Positions 33,943 to 42,716 of a DNA stretch of 64,000 nt are shown in pieces; the stretch's first letter is position 1; each line of letters begins with the position of its first letter. The notes beneath the pieces were generated by a model. The model did no database searches and was not told the origin of the DNA. It saw only the letters and a list, made by a program, of their open reading frames with translations. The DNA is from UBA2233 sp002347965 [NCBI: Nitrospirae bacterium UBA2233]. GTDB lineage: Bacteria > UBA2233. The stretch covers positions 32,001-96,000 of the forward strand of contig DDYN01000013.1 of NCBI GenBank assembly GCA_002347965.1, read 5' to 3'. A program made the position numbers and the translations under genes.

Positions 33943-35985
33943 TCATGAAGGCTTTCTTGTCGGTAAGTAGACCTCGATGGTTGCCCCTCCCCAATCATTC
34001 GCGTGCAATCGAATCTCCCCGCCGTGGGCCTCGACGATACCCCTGACCAGCCCGAGGCCAATTCCTGAGCCTTGAGCCTTCGTCGAGAACGATAGATCCC
34101 CCAAGACGGGCAACGCCTTCTTCGGGATCCCCTTGCCAGAATCCTCGACAAACAGGCTTATCCCGCCTGAAGGCTCGTAGCGGCTCCGAAGGCGCAAGAT
34201 TTTGGAGGAGGCAGCGGCCTCTTCCATCGCCTCAAGGCCGTTCTTGATCAGGTTCACGAGTGCCCGGCGGACATAATCGGGGTCAAGCGATGAGCTCGGA
34301 ACACGGGGATCAAGCTCGAGCTTCCATCGAACATCCGGAAACACCGTGCGGTAGCTCTGGACAAGCCCCGTGAGCAACTCGTTCACGTCGGTCATCGCAA
34401 GCCTTAAGCTTGGAAGCCTTGCATAAGCGCTAAAGTTGTCGACGAGTAGCGTGAGCTCTCCTACCTCCCTCACGATAATCCCCGTACATTCCTTAAGGAC
34501 TTCGCGCTCCTTTGCCGTGCGAGGCTTCAAGGCTTTCGAAAGCCTCTCTGCACTCAGCCTTATGGGCGTCAAAGGGTTTTTGATCTCGTGGGCGACGTGT
34601 CTTGCCGCCTGTTGCCACACCTGCGTCTTTTGAGCCAGCACGAGCTCTGTCTGGTCTTCTACGACAACCAGAAAAAGCCCCCCTTCGGAGCGGTCTTTTG
34701 GCCGGATGGCCGAAATAAACCATACGAGATACCTGTTATTACCCCGGACATCCTTTACCTCTAACGGCAAGGTAAGGCTGGAACCTTTGGCATGGTTCAT
34801 TCGTCTGAGCAGCTCATGTCCCTTGAGAACGAACCAGGCCTCGAGCACCCTCCAGTAGGCCATGCCCGCGTACACGGAATTACCGTTTTTCAGGAAAGCC
34901 TTTGCGGGTTCATTGATCGAAATAAGCCTACCCCTGAGGTCGATTCCGATGACTGCGGCCGTTATATGATTGAGCAATCCCTCGAGGTACCGATTCTTTC
35001 CCCAGAGTTCATCCTGAACCTTTTTTAACTCTCCCATCATCTGGTTGAACGCCTCGACCAAGGCAGAAAACTCCCCGTTGTCCTCTACATCGAGCGCATT
35101 CTCGTATTTACCGATCCGCACGGACGCAATGGCTTCGGACAGCCGCCTTAGAGGCACCAGAAGTGCGTTGGCAAACTTGAAGGCGCCCCATGTCGCCACA
35201 AATAGCACGCAAAAAAAGATATTCGTGAACAAAAGAATATAGAGCGCCTTAATAGGGCTTTTGAGAACATCGGCCTTTTGGTAGGCGGCCTGAAGTTGCT
35301 CAAGCTGCCCTTTCCCTGCTTTCCACGCATCCGGAACCCGAAAGCGGACGACCCAAGGAGGCTCTACCCATACCCAGTCTGGCACATCCCTAGAAACTCT
35401 CTCTTGTGGAACGGGGAATGCGCCATCTGCCACGGACCCCGTTAGTCGCTCTACACTGACGCCTCCCCCAAGAACCCCCTCCAGCTGTTTTTCGAGCGCT
35501 TGGGGTGTCAAAGCCCGCCGTTCCGAAAGGAGGACCTCGAGTACGCCGCCTATTTCTTTGTAGCGGGCATCCATTAACTCATCTTGTAACGCTTTAACAC
35601 CCTGAAACGTGGATTGCACCTGGGAACCAAACCAGCCGTTAATCACCTGGATCACGATAAAGATGCTGGGGATGAACAAGCAAAGGGCGGGCAACAGCGA
35701 GGTAACCAGCGACACGAAGAGCATTTTCTTGACAAGCGAACTCCCCAACAGTCCGCGTCTTTGCTCGATTCCCAGCTTCGTAATGTTTCGAACAAAAAGG
35801 AAGACGACGAGCGCGAGTAAGAAAATGTTGAAATTAAGGAACAAGAAAAAAGGGAGGTTCGTAACCAAGGGAAGCTTTTCGGCGTAGCGCGTCGCCGTAA
35901 GCTGTACTGCAAGGGCGACAAGGAAGGCTACAAGAGATACTCCTCCTACGATAAGCTCAATCTTGCGCTTTTTGTGCTCATTCAT
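33943..35985 (-). CDS. ntrY: NtrY-like membrane sensor histidine kinase
   Basis: 680 residues from ATG 35985 (upstream ATGs at 36000 and 36036 are less likely; one lies near the terminator). Several helices near the N-terminus bracket a periplasmic region, then HAMP (about 290-345), PAS (about 365-480), dimerisation and phosphoacceptor HEIKNPLTPIRLSAERL and an ATPase with N box LIKNGLEAM and G box GSGIGLGLVRGIV. It presumably phosphorylates the adjacent NtrX-like regulator. The ligand is unknown. Confidence 0.9.
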   Translation of the reverse strand: MNEHKKRKIELIVGGVSLVAFLVALAVQLTATRYAEKLPLVTNLPFFLFLNFNIFLLALVVFLFVRNITKLGIEQRRGLLGSSLVKKMLFVSLVTSLLPALCLFIPSIFIVIQVINGWFGSQVQSTFQGVKALQDELMDARYKEIGGVLEVLLSERRALTPQALEKQLEGVLGGGVSVERLTGSVADGAFPVPQERVSRDVPDWVWVEPPWVVRFRVPDAWKAGKGQLEQLQAAYQKADVLKSPIKALYILLFTNIFFCVLFVATWGAFKFANALLVPLRRLSEAIASVRIGKYENALDVEDNGEFSALVEAFNQMMGELKKVQDELWGKNRYLEGLLNHITAAVIGIDLRGRLISINEPAKAFLKNGNSVYAGMAYWRVLEAWFVLKGHELLRRMNHAKGSSLTLPLEVKDVRGNNRYLVWFISAIRPKDRSEGGLFLVVVEDQTELVLAQKTQVWQQAARHVAHEIKNPLTPIRLSAERLSKALKPRTAKEREVLKECTGIIVREVGELTLLVDNFSAYARLPSLRLAMTDVNELLTGLVQSYRTVFPDVRWKLELDPRVPSSSLDPDYVRRALVNLIKNGLEAMEEAAASSKILRLRSRYEPSGGISLFVEDSGKGIPKKALPVLGDLSFSTKAQGSGIGLGLVRGIVEAHGGEIRLHANDWGGATIEVYLPTRKPS

Positions 35986-36045
35986 CCTGGCAGGCCGCAT
36001 GCGTTTCGAATATTTAGGCTTTGCGCCTACCCCCATTATGCCATA

Positions 36046-36093
36046 GAGCATAAAAAAAGGCTCCTCCCGAGTGGAAAGAGCCTTTTTATGCTC
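36046..36093 (-). terminator. Rho-independent terminator after lpxC (bidirectional shape)
   Basis: Long hairpin with arms rich in A and T (GAGCATAAAAAAAGGCTC and its near complement) around a 14-base loop, placed 13 bases after the lpxC stop. The A/T tracts at both ends allow termination in either direction. It lies just before the start of the NtrY-like gene. Confidence 0.8.
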
Positions 36094-36105
36094 GGACGTT
36101 TGACG

Positions 36106-37023
36106 CTAGCTCATTGCGGCGACCAGAAGCGGGCTATCGGCCGAGGCGCGGGGATGATCCAGGTCTTGGATGACGAAGGCGCCTTGGATGTCGCGAAGAC
36201 GCTCGATCGCCATGACGTTCAGGGCATGGCCAGGTTTAAACGCCACGTATCGGCCAACGAGCGGATAACCGACGAGCGATAGGTCTCCTACGATATCGAG
36301 CGCCTTGTGACGAACGAACTCGTCCGGGAAGCGTAGTCCTTCAGGGTTCAGAACGCCAGCGTCCGCATCCAACACGACGGCATTTTCAAGGCTTGCGCCC
36401 TTAATGAGCCCCTTGGAGCGCATCGCTTCGACGTCCTCAAGGAAACCAAACGTTCTTGCAGGAGCAAGCACCTGCCTGTAAGTCCCCGGGGTTACGTCAA
36501 CCTCGAGCGATTGCCTCCCGATTGTTGAACGGGCAAAGTCAACCTCCACCTCAATTCGAAGCGTCCTTGGGTCGCCATCCCCCCTTGGCCATAAACTCAC
36601 ACGGCGATCTCCTAGCGTGACAACGACCGGCTTCAACACCACGGCCACCTGCTTTCTGGCAGGCTGCCGAACCAGTCCGGCACGCTCGAGTACCTCAAAA
36701 AAAGGAAGGGCGCTTCCGTCGAGAATGGGGATTTCCGGCCCTTGAACGCGAACAACGACGTTCGTCAGGCCGATTCCAAAGATGGCCGACAGGAGATGTT
36801 CTACTGTCTTTATTTCTTTCTTGCCCTTGGCAATTCCCACGCACAGCTCCGTGCTTCGTACCGTGGCCTCCCTCAGCGCAAAGCGCTCGGAACCCAGGGC
36901 AAAGGTGATCCCGCTTCTAGGTGGAGCAGGCTCCAGGCTGACGGCCACGCATGCTCCCGTATGCAGACCTATCCCCTTGATCGTTACCGGCCTTTTGAGT
37001 GTCGTTTCGCTCGCGTATGCCAC
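36106..37023 (-). CDS. lpxC: UDP-3-O-acyl-N-acetylglucosamine deacetylase
   Basis: 305 residues from GTG 37023 (GGAGGAAGAT directly upstream; longer TTG start at 37095 is poorer), the same length as E. coli LpxC. It is the committed step of lipid A synthesis. Zn ligands and motifs are KTVEHLLSAIFG, GPEIPILDGSALPF, and the C-terminal HKALDIVGDLSLVG. Lipid A synthesis fits lptF/lptG here. A strong terminator follows. Confidence 0.94.
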   Translation of the reverse strand: MAYASETTLKRPVTIKGIGLHTGACVAVSLEPAPPRSGITFALGSERFALREATVRSTELCVGIAKGKKEIKTVEHLLSAIFGIGLTNVVVRVQGPEIPILDGSALPFFEVLERAGLVRQPARKQVAVVLKPVVVTLGDRRVSLWPRGDGDPRTLRIEVEVDFARSTIGRQSLEVDVTPGTYRQVLAPARTFGFLEDVEAMRSKGLIKGASLENAVVLDADAGVLNPEGLRFPDEFVRHKALDIVGDLSLVGYPLVGRYVAFKPGHALNVMAIERLRDIQGAFVIQDLDHPRASADSPLLVAAMS

Positions 37024-37206
37024 ATCTTCCTCCGTGTAGTGTTTCTCCGCGCATTCAAGCGGCCAGTAAGGCTCAACAAACGAGTTGATTAGCAATTGTC
37101 ATGCCATTAAGAATGGGCCGCACGAACAAGGTCTTACAGAAAGCCGCGGGTCGAAGCATGACATTTAGTTCACGCAAAAGCGTGACCAATACATCACGCG
37201 GGGCGT

Positions 37207-37419
37207 CTACCTCAGGAAGATGTTTATTATGATCGTGAGGACAAGGCTAAGAATCAGGCAAGAGGCAAGCGGAAGGAATACGTGAACGTTTTTAAATTGG
37301 AAGTGAATGTCCCCTGGAAGCTTCCCAAAAAGCGGGATATGGGCGAACGCGAGCAACAGAAAGCCTACCAGAACAACACAAACCCCTAGCGCGATCAGCA
37401 GCCTTGCAAAAAACTGCAA
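37207..37419 (-). CDS. DUF2905 small membrane protein
   Basis: 70 residues with two hydrophobic helices (about 5-27 and 48-68) separated by LFGKLPGDIHFQF. That central segment is the hallmark of DUF2905, a common small membrane protein of unknown role. It lies 14 bases after ruvB and is probably in the same transcript. Confidence 0.85.
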   Translation of the reverse strand: MQFFARLLIALGVCVVLVGFLLLAFAHIPLFGKLPGDIHFQFKNVHVFLPLASCLILSLVLTIIINIFLR

Positions 37420-37432
37420 CGCCGTTCACCCT

Positions 37433-38458
37433 CTACGAGTTATCGAACAGTCCCTTGCCCGTACGGGCTAAGGGCGGAGGGGTACAAGCCATGACGGCGT
37501 ACCCTTTTTCGGTCACCACGCGGCCTCGCTGCGTCTTATGGATGATCCCCTCGCGCAGCAGATAGGGCTCGTAGACATCCTCGATCGTGTCCTTTTCTTC
37601 CATGATGGCCGAAGCGAGCGTTTCAATCCCGACCGGACCTCCGTGGAACTTCTCGATCATCACGGAAAGAATCTTGCGGTCCATGCTTTCTAGGCCGTTA
37701 CTATCGACGCCGTTCAGGGCAAGCGCCGCTCCGACAAGCTCTTCGTCTATCAGGCCCGCCTGGAATACCTGGGCATAGTCCCGTACCCTCTTAAGGAGCG
37801 ACAACCCTACCCTGGGCGTACCCTTTGAGCATCCCGAAAGCTCTTGGAGTGCACCATGGGACATTGCGACCCCCCACTGCTTGGCATAAGCGGCAAGGAT
37901 TCGCCCAAGATCTTCCGGTTCGTAGAAGTCCAAGTGAAAGCCCAACGCAAACCTGCTTCGAAGGGGAGCGCTTAGAAGCCCCTGCCTTGTAGTGGCCCCT
38001 ATCAGCGTAAACCGACTCAAAGGAAGCCTGACGGCCTTGGCCTTAGGGCCTTCTCCGATTATCACGTCTAACGCAAATTGCTCCATGGCGGTGTACAAGA
38101 GCTCTTCGAGGGGCTTTTTGAGCCGATGGATTTCGTCGATAAACAAAACATCGCGCTCGTTTAAGTGCGTCAGAATAGCGGCAAGCTCGCCTTGCCTTTC
38201 GATCGCCGGGCCTGAAGTCACCTTCAACGAACAAGAAAGCTCTTTGGCGATCAGCCTCGCAAGCGTCGTTTTCCCGAGTCCAGGAGGGCCGCTCAAAAGA
38301 ACGTGATCAAGGCACTCCGCGCGCTCCTTGCAGGCTTGAATCGCGAGCCGAAGCGAGGCGACGGGCTGCCTTTGGCCGATGAAGCCCTCTAGGCTTTCAG
38401 GGCCAGGAACGCCGAAGGGGTCGTAGAGGCGTTGGCCAGAAGGGGCTTTATGGTCCAT
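37433..38458 (-). CDS. ruvB: Holliday junction branch migration helicase RuvB
   Basis: 341 residues; hexameric AAA+ motor of the RuvABC resolvasome. The P-loop GPPGLGKTTLARLIA, Walker B LFIDEIHRLKK, the sensor GATTRQGLLSAPL and the winged-helix end (QPYLLREG-type, here EPYLLREGIIHKTQRGRV) are all present. Directly follows ruvA by six bases. ruvC is not adjacent but appears at 59.7 kb. Confidence 0.95.
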   Translation of the reverse strand: MDHKAPSGQRLYDPFGVPGPESLEGFIGQRQPVASLRLAIQACKERAECLDHVLLSGPPGLGKTTLARLIAKELSCSLKVTSGPAIERQGELAAILTHLNERDVLFIDEIHRLKKPLEELLYTAMEQFALDVIIGEGPKAKAVRLPLSRFTLIGATTRQGLLSAPLRSRFALGFHLDFYEPEDLGRILAAYAKQWGVAMSHGALQELSGCSKGTPRVGLSLLKRVRDYAQVFQAGLIDEELVGAALALNGVDSNGLESMDRKILSVMIEKFHGGPVGIETLASAIMEEKDTIEDVYEPYLLREGIIHKTQRGRVVTEKGYAVMACTPPPLARTGKGLFDNS

Positions 38459-38464
38459 CGTGGA

Positions 38465-39055
38465 TCAATGCCTTAAGTGGCGCAAGGCTCTTAGAATCCC
38501 CTCTTCAAGGGGGATGCCAGATTGATCCCCCAATGCCTCTCGGCACGCCTTCTGGGCCTCAGCGTGGGAAAACCCGAGCCCTTTGAGCGCCACGACGACT
38601 TCATGGAGAGTTCCATCCGGCAAACCGCCGGACATGGCAAGCTCGAGCTGCCCAACCAACCCCTTTAACTCAAGGAGAATGCGTTCCGCCATCTTCCTGC
38701 CAATACCTTGCACCTCCATAAAGGCGTTAGGATCCATTGCAAGAATGGCATGAGCAGCCTGGGCGGGGGTTTTATGCGAAAGGATGGCCAACGCAAGCTT
38801 AGGGCCTAGCCCGCTTACCTTCAGAAACAGCCGAAACATGCGTCTTTCTGGCTGCTCGAGGAAGCCGAAAAGTTGGAAGGAGTCCTCCTTCAGCACCTCG
38901 TGAACAAAGAGCCGCACCTCGCTTCCCTCCGGGGGCAAGGCGGCCAGCGTCTGCCTGCTTACCCAAAGCTCCATCCCAACCTGCCCTTCAAAGAGAGCAA
39001 GGGTCAAGCAGTTCTCCGAGACAGCCTCTAGGCGGCCTGACAGAAAATCAATCAT
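38465..39055 (-). CDS. ruvA: Holliday junction DNA-binding subunit RuvA
   Basis: 196 residues, the normal size. An N-terminal OB domain is followed by two helix-hairpin-helix motifs (VSGLGPKLALAILS and VQGIGRKMAERILLEL) and a C-terminal domain with the ALKGLGFSHAEAQKA segment that binds RuvB. Together with ruvB it is a standard ruvAB operon. Confidence 0.94.
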   Translation of the reverse strand: MIDFLSGRLEAVSENCLTLALFEGQVGMELWVSRQTLAALPPEGSEVRLFVHEVLKEDSFQLFGFLEQPERRMFRLFLKVSGLGPKLALAILSHKTPAQAAHAILAMDPNAFMEVQGIGRKMAERILLELKGLVGQLELAMSGGLPDGTLHEVVVALKGLGFSHAEAQKACREALGDQSGIPLEEGILRALRHLRH

Positions 39056-39115
39056 CTAGGCTTGGCATTAGAATAAAAAACGGCAATTAGTCCTGTTTTG
39101 GTACCAGATCACACA

Positions 39116-39130
39116 GGTAGCCAGGCTACC
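39116..39130. promoter_or_regulatory. Short perfect inverted repeat upstream of ruvA
   Basis: GGTAGCC-A-GGCTACC in the 170-base space before ruvA, on either side of which TACCAG recurs several times. It might be an operator for DNA-damage or other control of ruvAB, but no known box is recognised. Confidence 0.3.
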
Positions 39131-39228
39131 AGCTCGAAGATACCAGAGCTACGGTTATTATACCCGAACTCCAGCTTTCTCGAGTAGAGAGCGCCATAGG
39201 CCCCGTCGTTTAGCCAAAGTCCTGCGTA

Positions 39229-40146
39229 TTAATGTATGCCAAACGATTCGTAGGCGTTATAGGCTAAGGTTAGGCAAAGCGCAAGCAGGATAGATGCAAC
39301 GCCTACGATGGCGTTGAGCGTGTCTGGGGCCGTCATGGCAAGGCGCATGAACACCGTAGCCAGGACGAACCCGGAGTTTCTAAAGACCACCCTGTACGTT
39401 TGGCTGTAACGTAAAGACAGCAAGACGATGAGGATGTCGCTAAAGATCAACACGGTATAAAAAGCCTCGAAAAACGGGTAGGTATGCACCCCGGCTACGA
39501 GCCTTACCGTTTCATCTACGCAGATAAACACGAAGACCCCGAGCAGAGCCAGGCCGATTAGCTTTTTAGAGTTTATAAAGTTCTCTAGGTCCCTTGTGTT
39601 CGGTATGGTTGTCGTATGTCGTTGGAACCTGTAGAAAAACCCCAGTGCGGTAAACACGAAGAAGGCCCCTAACGCATCCATGAACATGGGCATGATGGCG
39701 TCTGAAGCCTCCTGCCATCCTATAAAACCGTCGAATACGGTAAGTTCCTCAAACGACCGACGGAGCAGGAACAAGGAGAACACCTCGAACTGCTTACCTA
39801 GCGAGCTGGCGACAGACTTGGACAGGGAGAACACCAAGGCGATGATCTCGAAAAATAAAAGCAGCGTAAAAGCCGCGTTAACGGCGAAGAATGGGTTTGA
39901 GGGCAAATGGAGACCCAACCCTTCGGGGATGAAGCCCTGCCTGTTTAACTCGGCCATGATGAGAATGGCCATGAAGCCGAGCAAGACCAGAGTGCCGGTT
40001 ACTCTTTGAGTGCCCCTTTCTTCCCAAAAGGCATTAATCTTGTCGAACAGGTTACGGCTTACATTAAGAATTGTACCCAAGCCCTCCGCTAACGCCGCTC
40101 GTTTCTTCGTTGACCCCTGGCTTAAACCTCTCCGCCCGAGTAGCAA
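39229..40146 (-). CDS. Polytopic membrane protein of unknown function
   Basis: Up to 305 residues with about six to eight hydrophobic helices (for example near 48-70, 88-112, 150-170, 195-215, 225-245, 255-300). Residues 1-30 are basic and probably cytoplasmic or beyond the true start, which is uncertain: the frame opens at TTG 40146 with no good binding site. A central RFQRHTTTIPNTRDLENFI loop and a C-terminal pair of helices are the only distinctive parts. No family recognised. Confidence 0.55.
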   Translation of the reverse strand: MLLGRRGLSQGSTKKRAALAEGLGTILNVSRNLFDKINAFWEERGTQRVTGTLVLLGFMAILIMAELNRQGFIPEGLGLHLPSNPFFAVNAAFTLLLFFEIIALVFSLSKSVASSLGKQFEVFSLFLLRRSFEELTVFDGFIGWQEASDAIMPMFMDALGAFFVFTALGFFYRFQRHTTTIPNTRDLENFINSKKLIGLALLGVFVFICVDETVRLVAGVHTYPFFEAFYTVLIFSDILIVLLSLRYSQTYRVVFRNSGFVLATVFMRLAMTAPDTLNAIVGVASILLALCLTLAYNAYESFGIH

Positions 40147-40291
40147 TCCCTTAAAATACTCTTGGAAAACTTAGCTAAATAAGAATACAACAGTTTATTT
40201 TACACGTTCTTAGTCGCGGCGGCTAAAAGCCCGATAGAAGCCCTTGGACAAAGGGACAAGAAGAAGCCTAAGGGGCATTCTTGGGGTACAG

Positions 40292-40346
40292 CTCCAGGGG
40301 CTTTAAGCGTGGCCGCCCTTTTTCTGCTCACCTAAAGCTCCTGGAG
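40292..40346 (-). repeat. Imperfect long inverted repeat at the 3' end of the nonahaem cytochrome gene
   Basis: CTCCAGGGGCTTTA and TAAAGCTCCTGGAG (13 of 14 paired) around 27 bases. One arm overlaps the last codons of the cytochrome and the other lies past its stop. No T-run follows, so it may be a weak terminator or stability element. Confidence 0.4.
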
Positions 40347-41728
40347 GCGTCATGGCAAAGGTAGCAATCCTGGCTGTGCTGTTTTTCTGGGGTTTGGGTG
40401 CAACCGCTTTGGAAAACGAGCGGGACCTCCCAGCTCTTTTCGTAAACCTTCGAATGAAGGACTATCCGTCCGTTTTCCTCCCTTACGTGCGGGAGCGGGT
40501 CGTTCCCGTCCGCCACGACGACCCTATCCCCTAGCCTGAGCGCAGGAAACCCCTTTCTGTAGCTCCTTATCATCCAGAACGCCTCGTTGGCCCCCGTTTC
40601 GAGCGTTCGGAGGTCTGGCGGAGAGGACCTCGTCCCGTGGCAAGTCTTGCAACGTACGCGCTGGAGGCTTGCCTTGTTCCCCGTAAGATGGCCATCCCCC
40701 ATCACTTCGGTACGCGTATGGCAATCGATGCACTCAAGCTCCACTTCGCAGCGGGCGAACTGGGCCTGGGGTATGTAGTAGGCCTTGAAGCGGTCCGCCT
40801 TGGGGTCCGTGATGGAAGCCCTTGGGATGTCGGTCCTGTAGAAAAACTTAAGCCTTAGGGAATGTACCCCTTGGTTGTGGCAGGCGTTGCAGGCCGTGTA
40901 GGGGATGGCCGTCGTCATGCGGTGGTAAGGGGCATGGCCTGTTTCGCCCTTATTGATGGTCCTGTCTTTTCCTAAATAGCGCCCATCCGGCCTGAAGGGA
41001 ACATGGCAGGCCGAACAGCCTGAAAGGTGGCGAGCCTTTGGGTTGTTTTGGTCGTAGCCCGAGTGGAGATGGCAAAACTCAAGGCAGTTTTTGACGAAGC
41101 GCGCTTTGAGAGGATGTTCCCAAGCCTTAAAAGGGGCTAGGCCGTTTCCCAATAGAGCCCGTTTTTTAAGCGGTTCGGGGGCTAGGCCAAAGGGGTCCCT
41201 TGTCTCCACGACGCCGAACCTGGCGAGCTCATCGCTTTGCCAACCCAGGGCAAAAGCCGTTTTTGATACTTCCGAGGCCTTGGTGGCCATGAGCGTCAAG
41301 GGAACGCTTATAGATGGGCTCCTTTTTGGGTTGTCCTGCCTTGTATGACAACCCTCAACCCCGCAGGTCTTTTCCTGGACCCTTAAAGAAGCCGGGTTCC
41401 TCTTCCCCAAAAGCCCCCTGTGGGCCCTTGTCTTGGAGAGCGCCAGGGCACTGCCCCCATGGCAGATGACGCAGCCGAAGGCGCTGATTGGGTGTGCCGG
41501 GCTGATCTCTTCGATCCCAGAATGGCATGTTAAACAGCGCTCTGGCTTACCCGTAAGCGTGGGCACGATCGCTTTTGGCTCGGGGCTAAAGCGCTTCCAA
41601 GGCCGCCTTGAATCCCGGATGAAAACAAGAGCGATCGCCGCCCCAAGAAAAACGATGCCAAAGAGGGCCGTAAGACTCCAGGCATCTTTTGCCCCCCTTC
41701 CCAAACCCCTCAACTCCAATAAAACCAA
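40328..41728 (-). CDS. Nonahaem c-type cytochrome (membrane-anchored)
   Basis: 466 residues. An N-terminal helix (about 18-36) anchors or exports it. Seven canonical CXXCH motifs (CLTCH, CVICH, CSACH, CNACH, CIDCH, CKTCH, CYLCH) plus a CX4CH (CGVEGCH) and a CX3CH (CLEFCH) give nine likely haems. Its order and spacers match the dodecahaem cytochrome at 52638-54527, including CHGG...AHRGL and the segment DCHTRTEVMGDG. The two atypical motifs sit where that relative has ordinary CXXCH sites. It is last in the leftward operon, after the split cytochrome b, and probably takes electrons from the Rieske/b complex. The frame begins with TTG; the true start may be within the first ten codons. Confidence 0.85.
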   Translation of the reverse strand: MVLLELRGLGRGAKDAWSLTALFGIVFLGAAIALVFIRDSRRPWKRFSPEPKAIVPTLTGKPERCLTCHSGIEEISPAHPISAFGCVICHGGSALALSKTRAHRGLLGKRNPASLRVQEKTCGVEGCHTRQDNPKRSPSISVPLTLMATKASEVSKTAFALGWQSDELARFGVVETRDPFGLAPEPLKKRALLGNGLAPFKAWEHPLKARFVKNCLEFCHLHSGYDQNNPKARHLSGCSACHVPFRPDGRYLGKDRTINKGETGHAPYHRMTTAIPYTACNACHNQGVHSLRLKFFYRTDIPRASITDPKADRFKAYYIPQAQFARCEVELECIDCHTRTEVMGDGHLTGNKASLQRVRCKTCHGTRSSPPDLRTLETGANEAFWMIRSYRKGFPALRLGDRVVVADGNDPLPHVREENGRIVLHSKVYEKSWEVPLVFQSGCTQTPEKQHSQDCYLCHDASRSFR

Positions 41729-42072
41729 ACCCTAAAAGCGAGTGTGGCAAGAACCCAAAACGCAACTATTCCTATTCCCAGACTTTTTGCGAGCCTATGC
41801 TTCTTTGAGGGCAAAAAGGGCAGCACCGAAAGAAGACAAACGGCGAACAACGGCAAAAAAACTCCGGCCAAAAGCGGGGTGAAGATAAGCAGAAGCCCCT
41901 GGATGGCAACGAAGATCCACGGTGCCGGGGCGATTTTTCCCCGTGATGGCTCGACGGTCAAGCCGGAAGCAATAAGGGCCGCGGCGAGGGCCAAAAGCCC
42001 CAAGGCCAACAACAGCACGGCCCCTTCGCGCCTTAAAAGCTCCTTTCTATCGATAAGCCCCTTCACAGGCAT
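41710..42072 (-). CDS. Cytochrome b C-terminal half (subunit IV-like) of Rieske/b complex 1
   Basis: 120 residues from ATG 42072 with GGAG seven bases upstream, overlapping the cytochrome b gene. Three hydrophobic helices. The PAPWIFVAIQGLL segment is the counterpart of the conserved motif before the fifth helix in cytochrome b/subunit IV, here lacking the usual PEWYF Glu-Trp-Tyr. With the preceding gene it forms a split cytochrome b as in b6f. It overlaps the nonahaem cytochrome gene. Confidence 0.75.
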   Translation of the reverse strand: MPVKGLIDRKELLRREGAVLLLALGLLALAAALIASGLTVEPSRGKIAPAPWIFVAIQGLLLIFTPLLAGVFLPLFAVCLLSVLPFLPSKKHRLAKSLGIGIVAFWVLATLAFRVWFYWS

Positions 42073-42716
42073 CGGCTCACTCCGCCATCCCGACGCACAC
42101 GGTAAAAATGCCACGCGCACAACCCAAGCGCAAAAAAGGGCAACACCCCACAATGCAGCGTGTAGAGCCTAAGCCCAGCACTATAGCCAACAGGATCGGC
42201 ACCAAAAAGGAGGGTTTGCAAGGTTTTACCCAACAGGGGCACCTCCCCCAAAAGCCCAAACGCCACCCTTGAGGCATCCATCGCCCTTTCATCGCCGATC
42301 AAAAGATAGCCGCTGAAATCAAGGAAGAACGCAAGCAAAAGAAGCCCCATGCCTATGAGCCAGTTGCCCTGCCTTGGCGGGGCAAAAGCACCCGAGGCCA
42401 GCACCCTAATAGTATGGCCAACGATCGCAACGACCATCAGCTGGCCCGATAGAAAATGCAGGCTTCTTATGAAGGACCCGTAGGCAGCGGCCTCTTCGAT
42501 CGTAACGACAGAACCCATGGCCTCCTTGGGGGTTCCAGGCCGGTAAAATGGCATCAAAAGAAGCCCCGTAAGGACCAACACCAGGAAAAACCCAAAAGAC
42601 AGCCCCCCTAGACAAAGCGTAGGCCAAAGCCCTGCTACGCCCTTAGGGATCCTGGGCGGGTGAACGTGCGCAAGGAACCCTAGCGCCCCGTTTCGGCTCG
42701 ACCCCAAAGCCTTCAC
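42063..42716 (-). CDS. Cytochrome b N-terminal half (b6-like) of Rieske/b complex 1
   Basis: 217 residues with four helices. Haem b ligand pairs are suggested by SLHFLSGQLMVVAIVGHTIR (two His 14 residues apart) and LYTLHCGVLPF...AWHFYRVRRDGG. The ending HFYRVRRDGG is nearly identical to that of the second cytochrome b (HFYRIRKDGG). It carries electrons from quinol to the Rieske protein and haems. GTG start overlaps the Rieske stop as GTGA. Confidence 0.88.
   Translation of the reverse strand: MKALGSSRNGALGFLAHVHPPRIPKGVAGLWPTLCLGGLSFGFFLVLVLTGLLLMPFYRPGTPKEAMGSVVTIEEAAAYGSFIRSLHFLSGQLMVVAIVGHTIRVLASGAFAPPRQGNWLIGMGLLLLAFFLDFSGYLLIGDERAMDASRVAFGLLGEVPLLGKTLQTLLFGADPVGYSAGLRLYTLHCGVLPFFALGLCAWHFYRVRRDGGVSRCL

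Noticed and set aside
40352-40534. Plus-strand 60-residue frame with GGAGG and a signal-peptide-like start
   Set aside because: It lies antisense within the C-terminal coding part of the nonahaem cytochrome, whose frame and haem motifs are well supported; the hydrophobic start is likely chance.
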